A DNA stretch of 64,000 nucleotides from Falsiroseomonas frigidaquae. Its GTDB lineage: Bacteria > Pseudomonadota > Alphaproteobacteria > Acetobacterales > Acetobacteraceae. Of this stretch, positions 24,820-33,779 are shown piece by piece. The stretch is from positions 558,001 through 622,000 of the forward strand of contig NZ_JAAVTX010000006.1 of assembly GCF_012163145.1 (NCBI RefSeq), written 5' to 3'. The first letter of the stretch is position 1. Every line of letters begins with the position of its first letter. The position numbers were made by a program, and so were the translations under genes. The notes under the pieces were generated by a model, which ran no database searches, was not told the origin of the DNA, and was given only the letters and a program-made list of their open reading frames with translations.

Positions 24820-25164
24820 ATGCCCAATCCCCGCCTTGCCCTGCTCGCCGCTCCGCTGGCGCTGCTCGCGGCGTGCAGCGACCCGAACGACCGCAACCAG
24901 CGGGCCCTGGCCGGCGGTGCGCTGGGTGCCGGCGCGGGCGCGTTGGTCGGCTCCGTCACCGGCAGCGCCGGGCGCGGCGCGTTGATCGGCGGTGCCCTGG
25001 GCGCCGTCGGCGGCGCGCTGACCCCGGCGCCGGAGCCGGACCGCATTCCGCCCGACCCTTATGTCGCGCAGCCGACGGACCCGCGCTATGGCGGCTGGTA
25101 CGACCAGTACGGCAACTGGCACCAGGGCGCCCCGCCCGCCGGCTACCGGCCGAACTACAGGTAG
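24820..25164 (+). CDS. glycine-zipper outer membrane lipoprotein-like protein
   Basis: 114 residues from ATG 24820 with AGGAGA upstream. Lipoprotein signal ending LLAACSD, so Cys19 would be lipidated. A Gly-rich zipper (GGALGAGAGALVGSVTGSAG and the next repeat GALIGGALGAVGGAL) follows, then a Pro/Tyr-rich tail with YGGWYDQYGNWHQG. Such zippers insert in or associate with the outer membrane. It lies 91 bp after the catalase gene; the function is unknown. Confidence 0.8.
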   Translation: MPNPRLALLAAPLALLAACSDPNDRNQRALAGGALGAGAGALVGSVTGSAGRGALIGGALGAVGGALTPAPEPDRIPPDPYVAQPTDPRYGGWYDQYGNWHQGAPPAGYRPNYR

Positions 25165-25165
25165 A

Positions 25166-25936
25166 TCAGGCGACGCCCTGGGGCGGCAACGGCGCGAAGC
25201 ACAGGCCGCGGGCCAGCAGGCCCGTGACCAGCGCCTCCATGATGCCGGCGAAAGGCTCGCGCCGGCTGCGGACGCCCCAATGCATGACCAGCACCTCGCC
25301 CGGCTGGATATTGGCGAGGTTACGGCGCAGCAGGGCGGCATTGGGATGCGCGGCGCTGTCGAGCTCGTCGCCGAGAAAGCCGTTTCGGGTCCAGCCCTGG
25401 TGCCGCAGCCCGCACCCGGCGGCGAGTGCCACGGCATTTCGGGTGACGATGCCGCCCGGCGCCCGCCACAGCGGCAGGACCCGGGCTTCCGGCGCGAAGC
25501 GGCGCAGCGCGTCGATCGGGCGGTCCAGTTCGGCGCACATCGCCGTCTGGTCCAGCACCACCTGCCCCTGCCCGCGCCGTGACCGGAAGGTGGTGCGCCC
25601 CGGGCCGGGGTCACCAGCAAAGTACCAGTGCCGCCAGGTGTGGCTGGCGAAGCTGTGGCCCTCCGCGACGCGGGCGCGCCAGAACGGTGCCCAGGCATCG
25701 GACAGCGTCGAGTCGCCACGGAAGGTGGGCTCGTCGGCGATGAACAAGGTGGCGGTGACCGCGTGGCGACGCAGGATGGCGGCGATCGCCTCCGCCTCCC
25801 GGCTCCAGCCGGTATCGATGGTCAGGTAGACGGGGCCGCGGCAGCCCTGCGGCGCCACCTGCGCCAAGGCGGGCGCCGCCAGGCCTGCCAGCCCGGCGCC
25901 GAGCAGCGCCCGGCGACCAAGGGACGGGCGCATCAT
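25166..25936 (-). CDS. NodB-like polysaccharide deacetylase, exported
   Basis: 256 residues from ATG 25936. Signal peptide about 1-25 (MMRPSLGRRALLGAGLAGLA, ending PALAQ). NodB-fold elements: VYLTIDTGW (first motif, TxDxG in place of TFDDG) and HSFASHTWRHW (the His-x3-His metal pair). The second Asp of the classical TFDD motif is replaced by Thr, so activity or substrate may be atypical. The start overlaps the stop of the beta-propeller gene in an ATGATG arrangement, indicating coupling. Confidence 0.82.
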   Translation of the reverse strand: MMRPSLGRRALLGAGLAGLAAPALAQVAPQGCRGPVYLTIDTGWSREAEAIAAILRRHAVTATLFIADEPTFRGDSTLSDAWAPFWRARVAEGHSFASHTWRHWYFAGDPGPGRTTFRSRRGQGQVVLDQTAMCAELDRPIDALRRFAPEARVLPLWRAPGGIVTRNAVALAAGCGLRHQGWTRNGFLGDELDSAAHPNAALLRRNLANIQPGEVLVMHWGVRSRREPFAGIMEALVTGLLARGLCFAPLPPQGVA

Positions 25937-27033
25937 GGTGCCCCCCGCAGCGAGGCCGGCAGCACCGGCGGCGCCACCGGGATGCTGCCCGGCACCAGGC
26001 CCGGCGGCGGCGGCGGTGCAGTGGCGGGCCGCTGCGGCAGTGGCGCCGGCAGCGGACGCGTGCCGGAGGTGGCGCCCGGCATCGCCAGGGCGAAATCCGC
26101 GCCCCGGCCGAGCGGCTTGAAGAAGATGCCGTGCGGCGACCGCCCGACTCGCGCCGTTTCCCACCGATCCGCCACCGGGTCGAGGATGGCGATGCGGCGG
26201 GACCAGCGCAGGGTCATCCAGACGCGGCCCTGCGGGTCGAAGGCCAGGCAGTCCGGCCCCCCTGGAATCGCCCACCAGCGGCGCACCGCCAGCGTGTCCG
26301 GGTCGATCTCCGCGACGCGGCTGTCCACCCGGCTGGTGGCGTACAGCGCGCGGCCATCGGGCGCCGGGTAGATGGTGTGGGCGCCCCGCCCCAGGGTGAA
26401 GACCGGCACCACCGCCTGGCTCGCCGGGTCCAGCGCCACGAAATGCGTGCTGCCCATGATGCCGACGAGAAGCTGGCCCCGATGCCAGATGATGCCCGCG
26501 GGTTCCGGCCCCACCGGCTGGCTCCAGGCCTGCTCCATCCGCTCCAGGTCGAAGGCCGCGACCAGGCCGTCGCCCTGGATCGTCACATAGACCATGCGGC
26601 TGTCCGGGCTGAAGGCGACATGGCTCGGCTTGTCGCCGGGGCGGAAGCGATGCAGCAGGTCGAGCGTCCGCGCATCCAGCACATCCACCTGGCCGCGGCG
26701 CAGGCTGGCGACCACCAGGAAGCGGCCATCCGGGCTGAATTCCAGGTGGTAGGGGTTGGAGATCGGCGCCCGGCGCAGCACCTCGCCGGTCGCGGGGTCG
26801 AGGTAGAACACCTCGTTCCCACCGGAATCCGCCACCAGAAGCTGCGTGCCGTCCGGCGTCAGCACCAGGTGGTGCGGCTCCCGCAGCACCGGGATGCGGG
26901 CGCGTTCCGTGCGCGTCGCGGCATCGAGCACCGAGATGCTGGCCTCGCCGGAATTGAGCACATAGACCAGATCGGCCCGCGCACCGGCCGGCAGGGTCAG
27001 CGCGAGAAGCAGGGCGAGACGGCGCCAGTGCAA
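25933..27033 (-). CDS. YncE-like beta-propeller protein, exported
   Basis: 366 residues assuming a TTG start at 27033 with GGAA 9 bp upstream; no ATG or GTG fits before the signal peptide (HWRRLALLLALTLPAGARA). Then seven-bladed YVTN-type propeller repeats, for example YVLNSGEASISVLDAATRTE and HLVLTPDGTQLLVADSGGNE, followed by a Pro-rich C-terminal tail (about 320-366). Such propellers bind ligands or quinoprotein partners. The overlap with the deacetylase gene suggests they act together in the envelope. The start codon is uncertain. Confidence 0.8.
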   Translation of the reverse strand: MHWRRLALLLALTLPAGARADLVYVLNSGEASISVLDAATRTERARIPVLREPHHLVLTPDGTQLLVADSGGNEVFYLDPATGEVLRRAPISNPYHLEFSPDGRFLVVASLRRGQVDVLDARTLDLLHRFRPGDKPSHVAFSPDSRMVYVTIQGDGLVAAFDLERMEQAWSQPVGPEPAGIIWHRGQLLVGIMGSTHFVALDPASQAVVPVFTLGRGAHTIYPAPDGRALYATSRVDSRVAEIDPDTLAVRRWWAIPGGPDCLAFDPQGRVWMTLRWSRRIAILDPVADRWETARVGRSPHGIFFKPLGRGADFALAMPGATSGTRPLPAPLPQRPATAPPPPPGLVPGSIPVAPPVLPASLRGAP

Positions 27034-27116
27034 GGCAAAGGTTCCAGGCTGCGGGGTGGCGCCTAGAATCCGCGCCGCCCCGCCGCTTGTCCAGCGGCGG
27101 AGCGGCTGATCACGGC

Positions 27117-27542
27117 TTATTCGGCGGGCTGGAACACCATGGCCACACCATTCATGCAGTAGCGCTCCCCGGTCGGTGCCGGGCCATCCGGGAAGACATG
27201 GCCCAGATGGCCGCCGCAATTGGCGCAATGCACCTCCGTCCGCGTCATGAAGAAGCTTCGGTCGGTGGTGGTGGCGATGCCGCCGGGCAGCGGCTTGAAG
27301 AAGCTCGGCCAGCCGGTGCCGCTCTCGAACTTGGTCGCATTGTCGAATAGCTCGTGCCCACAGGCGGCGCAGGCGAAGGTGCCGGGGCGCTTCTCGGTCA
27401 GCAGCTTGCTGGTGCCGGGGCGTTCGGTGCCGTGCTGGCGCAGCACCTTGAAGGCCTCGGGCGAGAGCTCGGCGCGCCATTCGGCGTCCGACTTCTGTAC
27501 CGGGAAGGTCTCGGCCGGCTTGTCCTTGCTGAACAGGCTCAT
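27117..27542 (-). CDS. msrB: peptide-methionine (R)-S-oxide reductase MsrB
   Basis: 141 residues. Zinc-binding pairs Cys58/Cys61 (CAAC) and Cys106/Cys109 (CANC), the family stretch FESGTGWPSFFKP, and catalytic Cys129 in RYCMNG. It reduces the R epimer of methionine sulfoxide in proteins. No signal peptide, so cytosolic. It lies 10 bp downstream of msrA on the same strand, forming an oxidative-damage repair operon. Confidence 0.96.
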   Translation of the reverse strand: MSLFSKDKPAETFPVQKSDAEWRAELSPEAFKVLRQHGTERPGTSKLLTEKRPGTFACAACGHELFDNATKFESGTGWPSFFKPLPGGIATTTDRSFFMTRTEVHCANCGGHLGHVFPDGPAPTGERYCMNGVAMVFQPAE

Positions 27543-27552
27543 GTGTTTCTCC

Positions 27553-28113
27553 TCAAGCCGCGGCGGATTTCAGGCGGTCGGCGAAGCTCTTGCGGAACTT
27601 GGCGACCTTGGGGGCGACCACCACCCGGCAATAGCCGGACCAGGGGTTGCGGGCGAAGTAGTCCTGATGCTCGGCCTCGCCGGGCCAGTAGTCGGCGGCG
27701 GGCTCCAGTTCCGTCACCAGGGGGGCGCCCCAGATGCCGGCGGCCTCGATCTCCGCCATCACCGCCTTCGCCGTCTGCTCCTGCTCCGGCGAGTGGTGCA
27801 GGATGATGCTGCGGTATTGCGGGCCCACATCATTGCCCTGGCGGTCCTTGGTGGTCGGGTCGTGCAGGGTGAAGAACATCCGCAGCAGGTCGGCATAGGA
27901 CAGCACGGCGGGGTCGAATTCCACGCGCACCACCTCCGCATGGCCGGTCTGCTTGCCGCAGACCTGCTCATAGGTCGGGTTGGGCACGTGGCCGCCGGCA
28001 TAGCCGCTTTCCACGCGGGTCACGCCGTTCACATGGCGCAGCGCGCCGTCGATGCACCAGAAGCAGCCGCCGCCCAATGTCGCGGTTTCACGGGTCGCGG
28101 TTTCGGTGGTCAT
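27553..28113 (-). CDS. msrA: peptide-methionine (S)-S-oxide reductase MsrA
   Basis: 186 residues from ATG 28113. The catalytic motif GCFWC (16-20, nucleophile Cys17) is followed by GYAGG, PTYEQVC and the C-terminal AEHQDYFARNP. It reduces the S epimer of methionine sulfoxide. Upstream AAGGAGAGACCCC is a good ribosome site. Divergent from the serine hydrolase gene across 93 bp; manganese catalase lies a few genes away, but a shared regulon is only a guess. Confidence 0.96.
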   Translation of the reverse strand: MTTETATRETATLGGGCFWCIDGALRHVNGVTRVESGYAGGHVPNPTYEQVCGKQTGHAEVVRVEFDPAVLSYADLLRMFFTLHDPTTKDRQGNDVGPQYRSIILHHSPEQEQTAKAVMAEIEAAGIWGAPLVTELEPAADYWPGEAEHQDYFARNPWSGYCRVVVAPKVAKFRKSFADRLKSAAA

Positions 28114-28206
28114 GGGGTCTCTCCTTGGTTGCCACGCTATATGGGCGCTTCGCCGCGCGGGTGCAGGGGGTTCCGCTGGACGCCCGGCTTGGGCAGGCTG
28201 CGCGGC

Positions 28207-29250
28207 ATGACCGACCAAGATCCGCGCCTCGCCGAGGCCACCGCCTTCGCCGCCGCCCAGGAATCCCCCTTTCCCCGCGACCTTCTGGCGCATCTGGAAT
28301 CCGGGCATTTCGAGCCGCCGCCCTACAACACCGTGCTCGGCCCGGTCTTCCCGCGCGGCGCGCCGAACGGGCTGGTGATCCAGCGCGGCCAGCGCCTGGC
28401 GTCCTGGGGCGATACGCGCCAGGCGGACATGACCTTCAGCGCCGCCAAATCCTACCTCTCCCTGCTCGCCGGCATCGCCCAGGCGGATGGCCTGCTGCCT
28501 GATATCGACGCGCCGGTGCGCGAGCTGGTGAAGGATGGCGGCTTCGAGTCGCCGCAGAACGCGTCGATCACCTGGCGGCACCTGCTGACCAATACCAGCG
28601 AGTGGGAAGGCGAGCTGTTCGGCAAATCCGACCGCATCGATCGCGGCCGCGAACTGGCGCGGGAGGGTGGCGCGCAGAAGCGCATGGACCGCCCGCTGCA
28701 ACCCGCCGGCACCCATTGGGAGTACAACGACGTCCGCGTGAACCGCCTGTCGCTGTGCCTGCTGCATTTGTTCCGCCGCCCGCTGCCGGAGGTCTTCGCC
28801 GAGCGCATCCTGGACCCGATCGGCGGCAGCCGGGACTGGACCTGGTACCCCTATGACAATGCCTGGGTCGAGATCGAGGGCCAGCGCCTGCCCTCCGTCC
28901 CCGGCGGCACGCATTGGGGTGCGGGCATGCGCATCCATGCCGAGGACCAGGCCCGCATCGGCCAGCTCGTGCTGCAGAAGGGCGCCTGGGGCGGAAGGCA
29001 GGTGGTGCCGGAATCCTGGATCGCGCAGTCGCTGGTCCCCTGCGCGCTGAACCCGGCCTATGGCTTCCTGTGGTGGCTGAACGGCGCCGGGCGCTGGCCG
29101 GAGGCGCCACGCGATTCCGTCTTCGCCATGGGCGCCGGCGGCAACGTCACCTGGATCTGGCCGCAGGGCGAGGTCGTGGCGGTGCTGCGCTGGGTGCACC
29201 CCGATGCGGTGGGGCCGTTCTGCGCCAAGGTGGCGGCGGCACTGGGCTGA
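28207..29250 (+). CDS. beta-lactamase-fold serine hydrolase
   Basis: 347 residues from ATG 28207. Class C beta-lactamase/esterase fold with the nucleophile motif Ser78-Ala-Ala-Lys81 (TFSAAKSYL) and a Tyr-x-Asn-like YND (HWEYNDVRVN). The third KTG-type motif is probably the MGAGGN near the C-terminus. No signal peptide, which argues for a cytosolic esterase or peptidase rather than a secreted beta-lactamase. Substrate unknown. Confidence 0.85.
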   Translation: MTDQDPRLAEATAFAAAQESPFPRDLLAHLESGHFEPPPYNTVLGPVFPRGAPNGLVIQRGQRLASWGDTRQADMTFSAAKSYLSLLAGIAQADGLLPDIDAPVRELVKDGGFESPQNASITWRHLLTNTSEWEGELFGKSDRIDRGRELAREGGAQKRMDRPLQPAGTHWEYNDVRVNRLSLCLLHLFRRPLPEVFAERILDPIGGSRDWTWYPYDNAWVEIEGQRLPSVPGGTHWGAGMRIHAEDQARIGQLVLQKGAWGGRQVVPESWIAQSLVPCALNPAYGFLWWLNGAGRWPEAPRDSVFAMGAGGNVTWIWPQGEVVAVLRWVHPDAVGPFCAKVAAALG

Positions 29251-29786
29251 GTGACCGTTTGAAAACGCCTGCGGGTCGGCTCCGCGGGTCTTTTCCGCCC
29301 CTGGAGCTTTGCCGAACTTGCCGACGCAATCAGCATCGGCGGCATTCGGCGCCTTCCAGGGACGAAAAATCTCCTGCGGATCCTCAGCCGCCGGCATTCT
29401 CAACGGTCACGGGGCCGCGGCGCGAGGGGCGCACACCAGCGCCCCTCGGGTTCCCCGGCACCCCATCTCACTATCGCGGCATCCAGCAAAAATACTTTCT
29501 CCAACAGACCGAATAGTTTGGCTTTCTTCGCCGCAGGCCGGTATTTACTTAAATACGAACAGGCTGACGCAACGTAAGGCGCGTTTCCTGTCCCTGCCCT
29601 CCAGCCGGACGGCAGGCCCCCAGCTCCCCCCATTCCCAGTCTGGTTCATGCGACAGCACGTCGCCCGGTATCGCGCGGCCACCCCGCCGCGCGTTCACGG
29701 GCGTCATGCGACGACGTCACTTGCCCCGCGTGGCAAGGGTCCGGACGAAGTTCGCAAGACCTGCCCACGGCGAGAAAGAAGAAATC
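29251..29786. other. 536-bp leader region without a supported gene
   Basis: Between the serine hydrolase stop and the RTX start. The stretch around 29480-29570 is clearly less GC-rich than its surroundings and holds the perfect palindrome at 29541-29556. A reading frame crosses it into the RTX gene, but its translation is Pro/Arg-rich with no signal peptide or family pattern. It most likely carries the RTX promoter and a long 5' leader. Confidence 0.6.
29541..29556. promoter_or_regulatory. perfect AT-rich palindrome upstream of the RTX gene
   Basis: GTATTTA-CT-TAAATAC is an exact 7-bp inverted repeat with a 2-bp centre, unusual in such GC-rich DNA. It lies about 230 bp upstream of the RTX start, in the only AT-rich part of the leader, and is the size of a dimeric repressor or activator site. 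The regulator is unknown. Confidence 0.5.
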
Positions 29787-31529
29787 ATGGCAACCGTCTT
29801 CGTGAACCTCGGCAATACCAGCAACACCATCACCTTCGGCGACGATGACCACGTGGTCACCGGCCAGAACGGCGACAATACGCTGACCTTCGGTGGCGGC
29901 GAGGATGCCCTGACGCTGGGCAACGGCAACAACACCCTGACCCTGGCCGGCGGCGACGACCGCATCTCGGCCGGCGGCGGCAACAACACCATCACCGTCT
30001 CCGGCCTCAGCGCCAGCCGCATCATCCTGAAGGACGGCAACAACACCGTCTCCGTCGCCGATGGCCCGGCCATCATCCAGGCCGGCAACGGCATGAACAC
30101 GCTGACGGCCGGCGACGGCATCAACCGCATCGTCGCGGGCAACGGCGTCAACGCCATCACCAGCGGTGACGGCGACAGCCGGATCCTGGTCGGCGACGGC
30201 GACGGCAACACCATCACGGTCGGCACCGGCGCCAACCGGATCGTGCTCGGCGAGGGCACGGCCAACAATCTGAGCGCCGGCGGCGGTGGTAACATCGTCG
30301 CGGTCTCCGCCGAGGCGCTCGGCACGGATTCGATCCGCGGCGGCCTGGAGACCGGCGATGGCAGCGGCAACACCATCAATGTCACCACCGCCGGCCTCGT
30401 CGGCATCACCGGCGTCAGCGGCTTCGAGTTCTTCCGCCTGTCCCAGGCGGGGCCGAACAGCATGACGCTGACCGACGCGAACTTCGTCCGCCTGCCGGAC
30501 GCGCAGATCACCGTCTTCAGCAGCGCCATGGGCAACACCGTGGATGCATCGTCGCTCTCGGCTGCCAACGGCGTGTTTGTGCAGGGCGGCGCCGGCCTTG
30601 ATGTCTTCCTCGGCGGCGCCGGGCGCGACACGCTGAGCTACACCGGCAGCAGCGCCGGCGTCACGATCAACCTCGCGACGGGAGTCGCCTCGGGCGGCGA
30701 CGCGACCGGCGATGTGTTCAGCGGTTTCGAGAATGTGCTGGGCAGCGCCCATGCGGACCGCCTGGTCGGCAATGCACAGATCAATGTGCTCGACGGCGGC
30801 GGCGGCAACGACCTGATCAGTGGCGGCGCCGGCCGCGACACGCTGCTGGGCGGCGCGGGCGACGACACGCTGAACGGCGGCAGCGGCCCCGGGCCCGACC
30901 GCATGGAAGGCGGCACCGGCAATGACCGCTACGTGGTGGATTACCAAGGTGATGAGGTGATCGAGCTGGCCGACGGCGGCACCGCGGATCTGGTGATGTC
31001 CAGTGTCAACTTCACGCTCGTGGCCAATGTGGAGCACCTCAACCTACTGGGTACCGCCGCCAGGGGCATTGGCAACGGCGAGGACAACCGGATCATGGGG
31101 CAGGGTGCGGACAACCACCTGATCGGCCTGGACGGAGACGACACGCTGCTGGGCGGCGCGGGCGCAGATACCCTGGTGGGCGGCGCGGGATCAGACCAGT
31201 TGACCGGCGGCACGGATGCCGACGTCTTCCACTTCTACACGGAGCTCGGTGCCGACAACGTCGACACCATCACGGACTTCACCTCGGGGTCGGACCTTTT
31301 CCACCTGTCCAGCGGCCAATTCGGTTCGCTGCCGACCGGTGTTCTGGATGACGACGCCTTCTTCCTGGGTGCGACGGCGGGCGATGCGGAGGACCGCATT
31401 CTCTATGATGCGGCGACCGGTTTCCTGGCCTTCGATGCGGACGGCAGCGGCGCGGGCGAGTCCGTCGCCTTCGCCGTCCTGGCGACCGGGTTGGCGATGA
31501 CGTCGACCGACTTCCTCGTCGTCGGCTGA
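29787..31529 (+). CDS. RTX-like calcium-binding exoprotein (type I secretion)
   Basis: 580 residues from ATG 29787 with GAAGAA upstream and no N-terminal signal peptide. Residues about 10-170 hold non-canonical Asn/Gly repeats (NTLTAGDGINRIVAGNGVNA style). A globular linker (about 175-265) follows, then canonical calcium nonapeptides at about 266-285, 335-375 and 440-475 (GGAGRDTLLGGAGDDTLNGG). The C-terminus ends DFLVVG, resembling a type I secretion signal. Secreted, calcium-folded surface or matrix protein is the likely role. No secretion ABC transporter, membrane fusion or catalytic domain is in the window. Confidence 0.85.
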   Translation: MATVFVNLGNTSNTITFGDDDHVVTGQNGDNTLTFGGGEDALTLGNGNNTLTLAGGDDRISAGGGNNTITVSGLSASRIILKDGNNTVSVADGPAIIQAGNGMNTLTAGDGINRIVAGNGVNAITSGDGDSRILVGDGDGNTITVGTGANRIVLGEGTANNLSAGGGGNIVAVSAEALGTDSIRGGLETGDGSGNTINVTTAGLVGITGVSGFEFFRLSQAGPNSMTLTDANFVRLPDAQITVFSSAMGNTVDASSLSAANGVFVQGGAGLDVFLGGAGRDTLSYTGSSAGVTINLATGVASGGDATGDVFSGFENVLGSAHADRLVGNAQINVLDGGGGNDLISGGAGRDTLLGGAGDDTLNGGSGPGPDRMEGGTGNDRYVVDYQGDEVIELADGGTADLVMSSVNFTLVANVEHLNLLGTAARGIGNGEDNRIMGQGADNHLIGLDGDDTLLGGAGADTLVGGAGSDQLTGGTDADVFHFYTELGADNVDTITDFTSGSDLFHLSSGQFGSLPTGVLDDDAFFLGATAGDAEDRILYDAATGFLAFDADGSGAGESVAFAVLATGLAMTSTDFLVVG

Positions 31530-31534
31530 AGCTC

Positions 31535-31562
31535 ACGCCAGGGGGCGTCTCCCCCCTGGCGT
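31535..31562 (+). terminator. hairpin after the RTX gene
   Basis: An exact 11-bp stem ACGCCAGGGGG (31535-31545) / CCCCCTGGCGT (31552-31562) with a 6-base loop, six bases after the RTX stop. No T-run follows, as is common in very GC-rich genomes, but position and stem strength fit a terminator or RNA-stabilising end. Confidence 0.7.
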
Positions 31563-31616
31563 CCCTCCCCCGGCCCCGTCATTCTGGCAACAGAAGAACG
31601 AACCGGAGGATCTTCC

Positions 31617-32588
31617 ATGCAACGCCGCCATCTTCTCGCGGGGCTCGCCGCGCCCGTCCTGGTCCCAGGCCTGGCACGCGCGCAGGCCGCCTGGCCCAGC
31701 CGTCCCATCACGCTGGTGGTCCCCTGGGCCCCCGGCGGTTCCAACGACGTGGTGGCGCGGCTGGTCGCGCCGATCCTCAGCGAGGGGCTGGGCCAGTCCG
31801 TGGTGGTGGAGAACCGCGCCGGCGGCGGCGGCTCCATCGGCATGGGTCAGGTCGTGCGCGCGCGGCCGGATGGCTATTCGCTGCTGGTCTCCTCCGCCTC
31901 CAACCATGTCTTCCATTCGCTGGTCTCGCCCAACCTCGGCTACGACGTGCGCGAGGTGCTGACCGGCGTCGCCATGATGGTGGACGTGCCGAACGTGCTG
32001 GCGGTGAACCCGTCGCTCGGCGTCTCCACCGTGCAGGAATTGCTGGTGAAGATCCGCGCCGAGCGCGGCGGCATGTCCTTCGGCTCCTCCGGCACCGCGT
32101 CTTCGAACCACCTGGCGGGCGAGCTGTTCCGCATGCTGACCGGCACCGAGCTGGTGCACGTGCCCTATCGCGGCGGCGGGCCGGTGGCGACGGACCTGAT
32201 GGCCGGCACCATCCCGATGGCCTTCATGAATCTGCCGACGGTGATCGGCCCGGCGCAATCGGGCGGGCTGAAGATCATCGGCGTCGGCACCGCCGAACGC
32301 GTCCGCATCCGCCCGGACCTGCCGACCATCGCCGAACAGGGCGTGCCGGGCTACGCGGTGCGGAGCTGGACCGGCCTGTTCGCGCCGCGTGGCACGCCGG
32401 AGCCGGTGGTGGCGCGGCTCGCGGAGGAAATGCGCAAGGCGCTCGAATCGGATGCGGTGAAAAGCCGCCTGACCGCACTGGCCAGCGAGCCGATCTGGAT
32501 GGACCCGGCCGCGACCGATGCCTTCGTGCGCGCGGAGTTCGATCGCTGGGGGCCGGTGGTGCGCGCCGCCAACATCACCACCGGCTGA
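31617..32588 (+). CDS. Bug-family tripartite tricarboxylate binding protein
   Basis: 323 residues with CGGAGGAT upstream. Signal peptide about 1-23 (MQRRHLLAGLAAPVLVPGLA, ending RAQA). Bug/TctC fold: PITLVVPWAPGGSNDVVARL, VENRAGGGGSIG, HVPYRGGGPVATDLMAGTIP. These periplasmic proteins bind small carboxylates. No TctA/TctB membrane genes accompany it, so it is one of the orphan Bug proteins common in such genomes. Its stop abuts the convergent MFS stop directly (TGATCA). Confidence 0.93.
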   Translation: MQRRHLLAGLAAPVLVPGLARAQAAWPSRPITLVVPWAPGGSNDVVARLVAPILSEGLGQSVVVENRAGGGGSIGMGQVVRARPDGYSLLVSSASNHVFHSLVSPNLGYDVREVLTGVAMMVDVPNVLAVNPSLGVSTVQELLVKIRAERGGMSFGSSGTASSNHLAGELFRMLTGTELVHVPYRGGGPVATDLMAGTIPMAFMNLPTVIGPAQSGGLKIIGVGTAERVRIRPDLPTIAEQGVPGYAVRSWTGLFAPRGTPEPVVARLAEEMRKALESDAVKSRLTALASEPIWMDPAATDAFVRAEFDRWGPVVRAANITTG

Positions 32589-33779
32589 TCAACCGCCTTC
32601 CGCCTGGCGCCGCGCAAGCTGGCGGTGCAACAGCACCACCAGCAGCGGCGCCAGCCAGGCCAGGGCAATGCTGGCGGCGACCAGCCAGCCCATATGGTCC
32701 AGCCCGCCATCCGGCCGTTCCCGCACCACCAGGGTCGATGCCGCGGCACCCAGCCCCTGGCCGAGGCTGGTGGTGGCGGCGACCAGGCATTGGTAGGTCA
32801 TCCGCTCCGCCGGCGGCGCCACCCGCGTCGCGCTGCCCTGCGCCACCGTGCTGCGTGCAAGCTGCACCGCCAGCACGGTGCCCAGCAGCCCGGTCACCAG
32901 CCAGGCCGGGCCGGACAGGCCGAAGGCGGCGAGCAGCACGGTGGTCAGCACGCAGCCGACGGTGAGCGAGGCGGGCAGCACGCCGACGCGGTCCATCAGC
33001 GTGCCGGTCGCCCGCGTGGTCAGCACGGCCAGCGCGCCGCCGATCATGTAGATCACCCGCAGCCCGGCCTCGCTGATGCCGGCATTGCCCAGCGCATAGG
33101 CGGCGATATGCGGCGAGACCAGCAGCGTGGCGAAGGACGCCGCGCCGATCAGCGCCAGCCCGGTCAGGCTCTCGGCGCGGAACAGCATGCGCAGCAGGCC
33201 GGCCAGGGTGACCCGCGCCCGCGGCGGCGGTGGCGGCAGCCCCGGGCGCGGCCCGAGCAGGCGCCAGACCGGCCAGAGCAGCAGCAGGTACAGCACGGAA
33301 ATCGCCAGGATCGGCGTGCGCCAGCCACCCGCCGTGGCGCCCAGCACCAGCGCCAGCGGCAGGCCGGCCACCAGCGCCAGTCCGTAGGCACCGGTCACGC
33401 TGCTGACTGCGCGGTTGCGCCGTTCCTCCGGCACCGATTCGGCGATGCTGGTCACCACGGCGGCCATCAGCGGCCCGGCACAGGCCCCGGCACAGGCGCG
33501 CGCCGCAAGCAGCAGCGGGTAGGTGGGCGCCAGGAAGGTGGCCAGCGAAAACACGCCGAGCCCGCACAGCGACCCGATCACCGCGGCGCGCCGGCTGACG
33601 CCGCCCAGCAGCAGCGCGCCGAGCAGCCCGCCCACCCCGGCCGCGACCGTGTAGAAGGTGGTGGTATAGGCTGCATCCTCGACCGGAATGCCGAGGTCGC
33701 GGGCCAGGAAAGGTCCGAGCGGAAAGAAGATCACCGCGCCGAGCGCATTGGAGAAGGCCACGATGGCGAGCAGCGGCAC
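32589..33779 (-). CDS. MFS transporter
   Basis: 396 residues from GTG 33779, the first usable start after an in-frame stop upstream. Twelve hydrophobic helices of the major facilitator superfamily with the loop 2-3 region GALLLGGVSRRAAVIGSL and the helix-4 RACAGACAGPLMAAVV segment, as in the DHA1 drug:proton antiporter-like group. Probably a drug or metabolite exporter; the substrate is unknown. The gene upstream on the other strand is the asparaginase, 394 bp away. Confidence 0.85.
   Translation of the reverse strand: MPLLAIVAFSNALGAVIFFPLGPFLARDLGIPVEDAAYTTTFYTVAAGVGGLLGALLLGGVSRRAAVIGSLCGLGVFSLATFLAPTYPLLLAARACAGACAGPLMAAVVTSIAESVPEERRNRAVSSVTGAYGLALVAGLPLALVLGATAGGWRTPILAISVLYLLLLWPVWRLLGPRPGLPPPPPRARVTLAGLLRMLFRAESLTGLALIGAASFATLLVSPHIAAYALGNAGISEAGLRVIYMIGGALAVLTTRATGTLMDRVGVLPASLTVGCVLTTVLLAAFGLSGPAWLVTGLLGTVLAVQLARSTVAQGSATRVAPPAERMTYQCLVAATTSLGQGLGAAASTLVVRERPDGGLDHMGWLVAASIALAWLAPLLVVLLHRQLARRQAEGG

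Noticed and set aside
29309-29848. Rightward frame of 179 codons in the RTX leader
   Set aside because: No ribosome site, signal peptide or family pattern, and it overlaps the RTX start in another frame.
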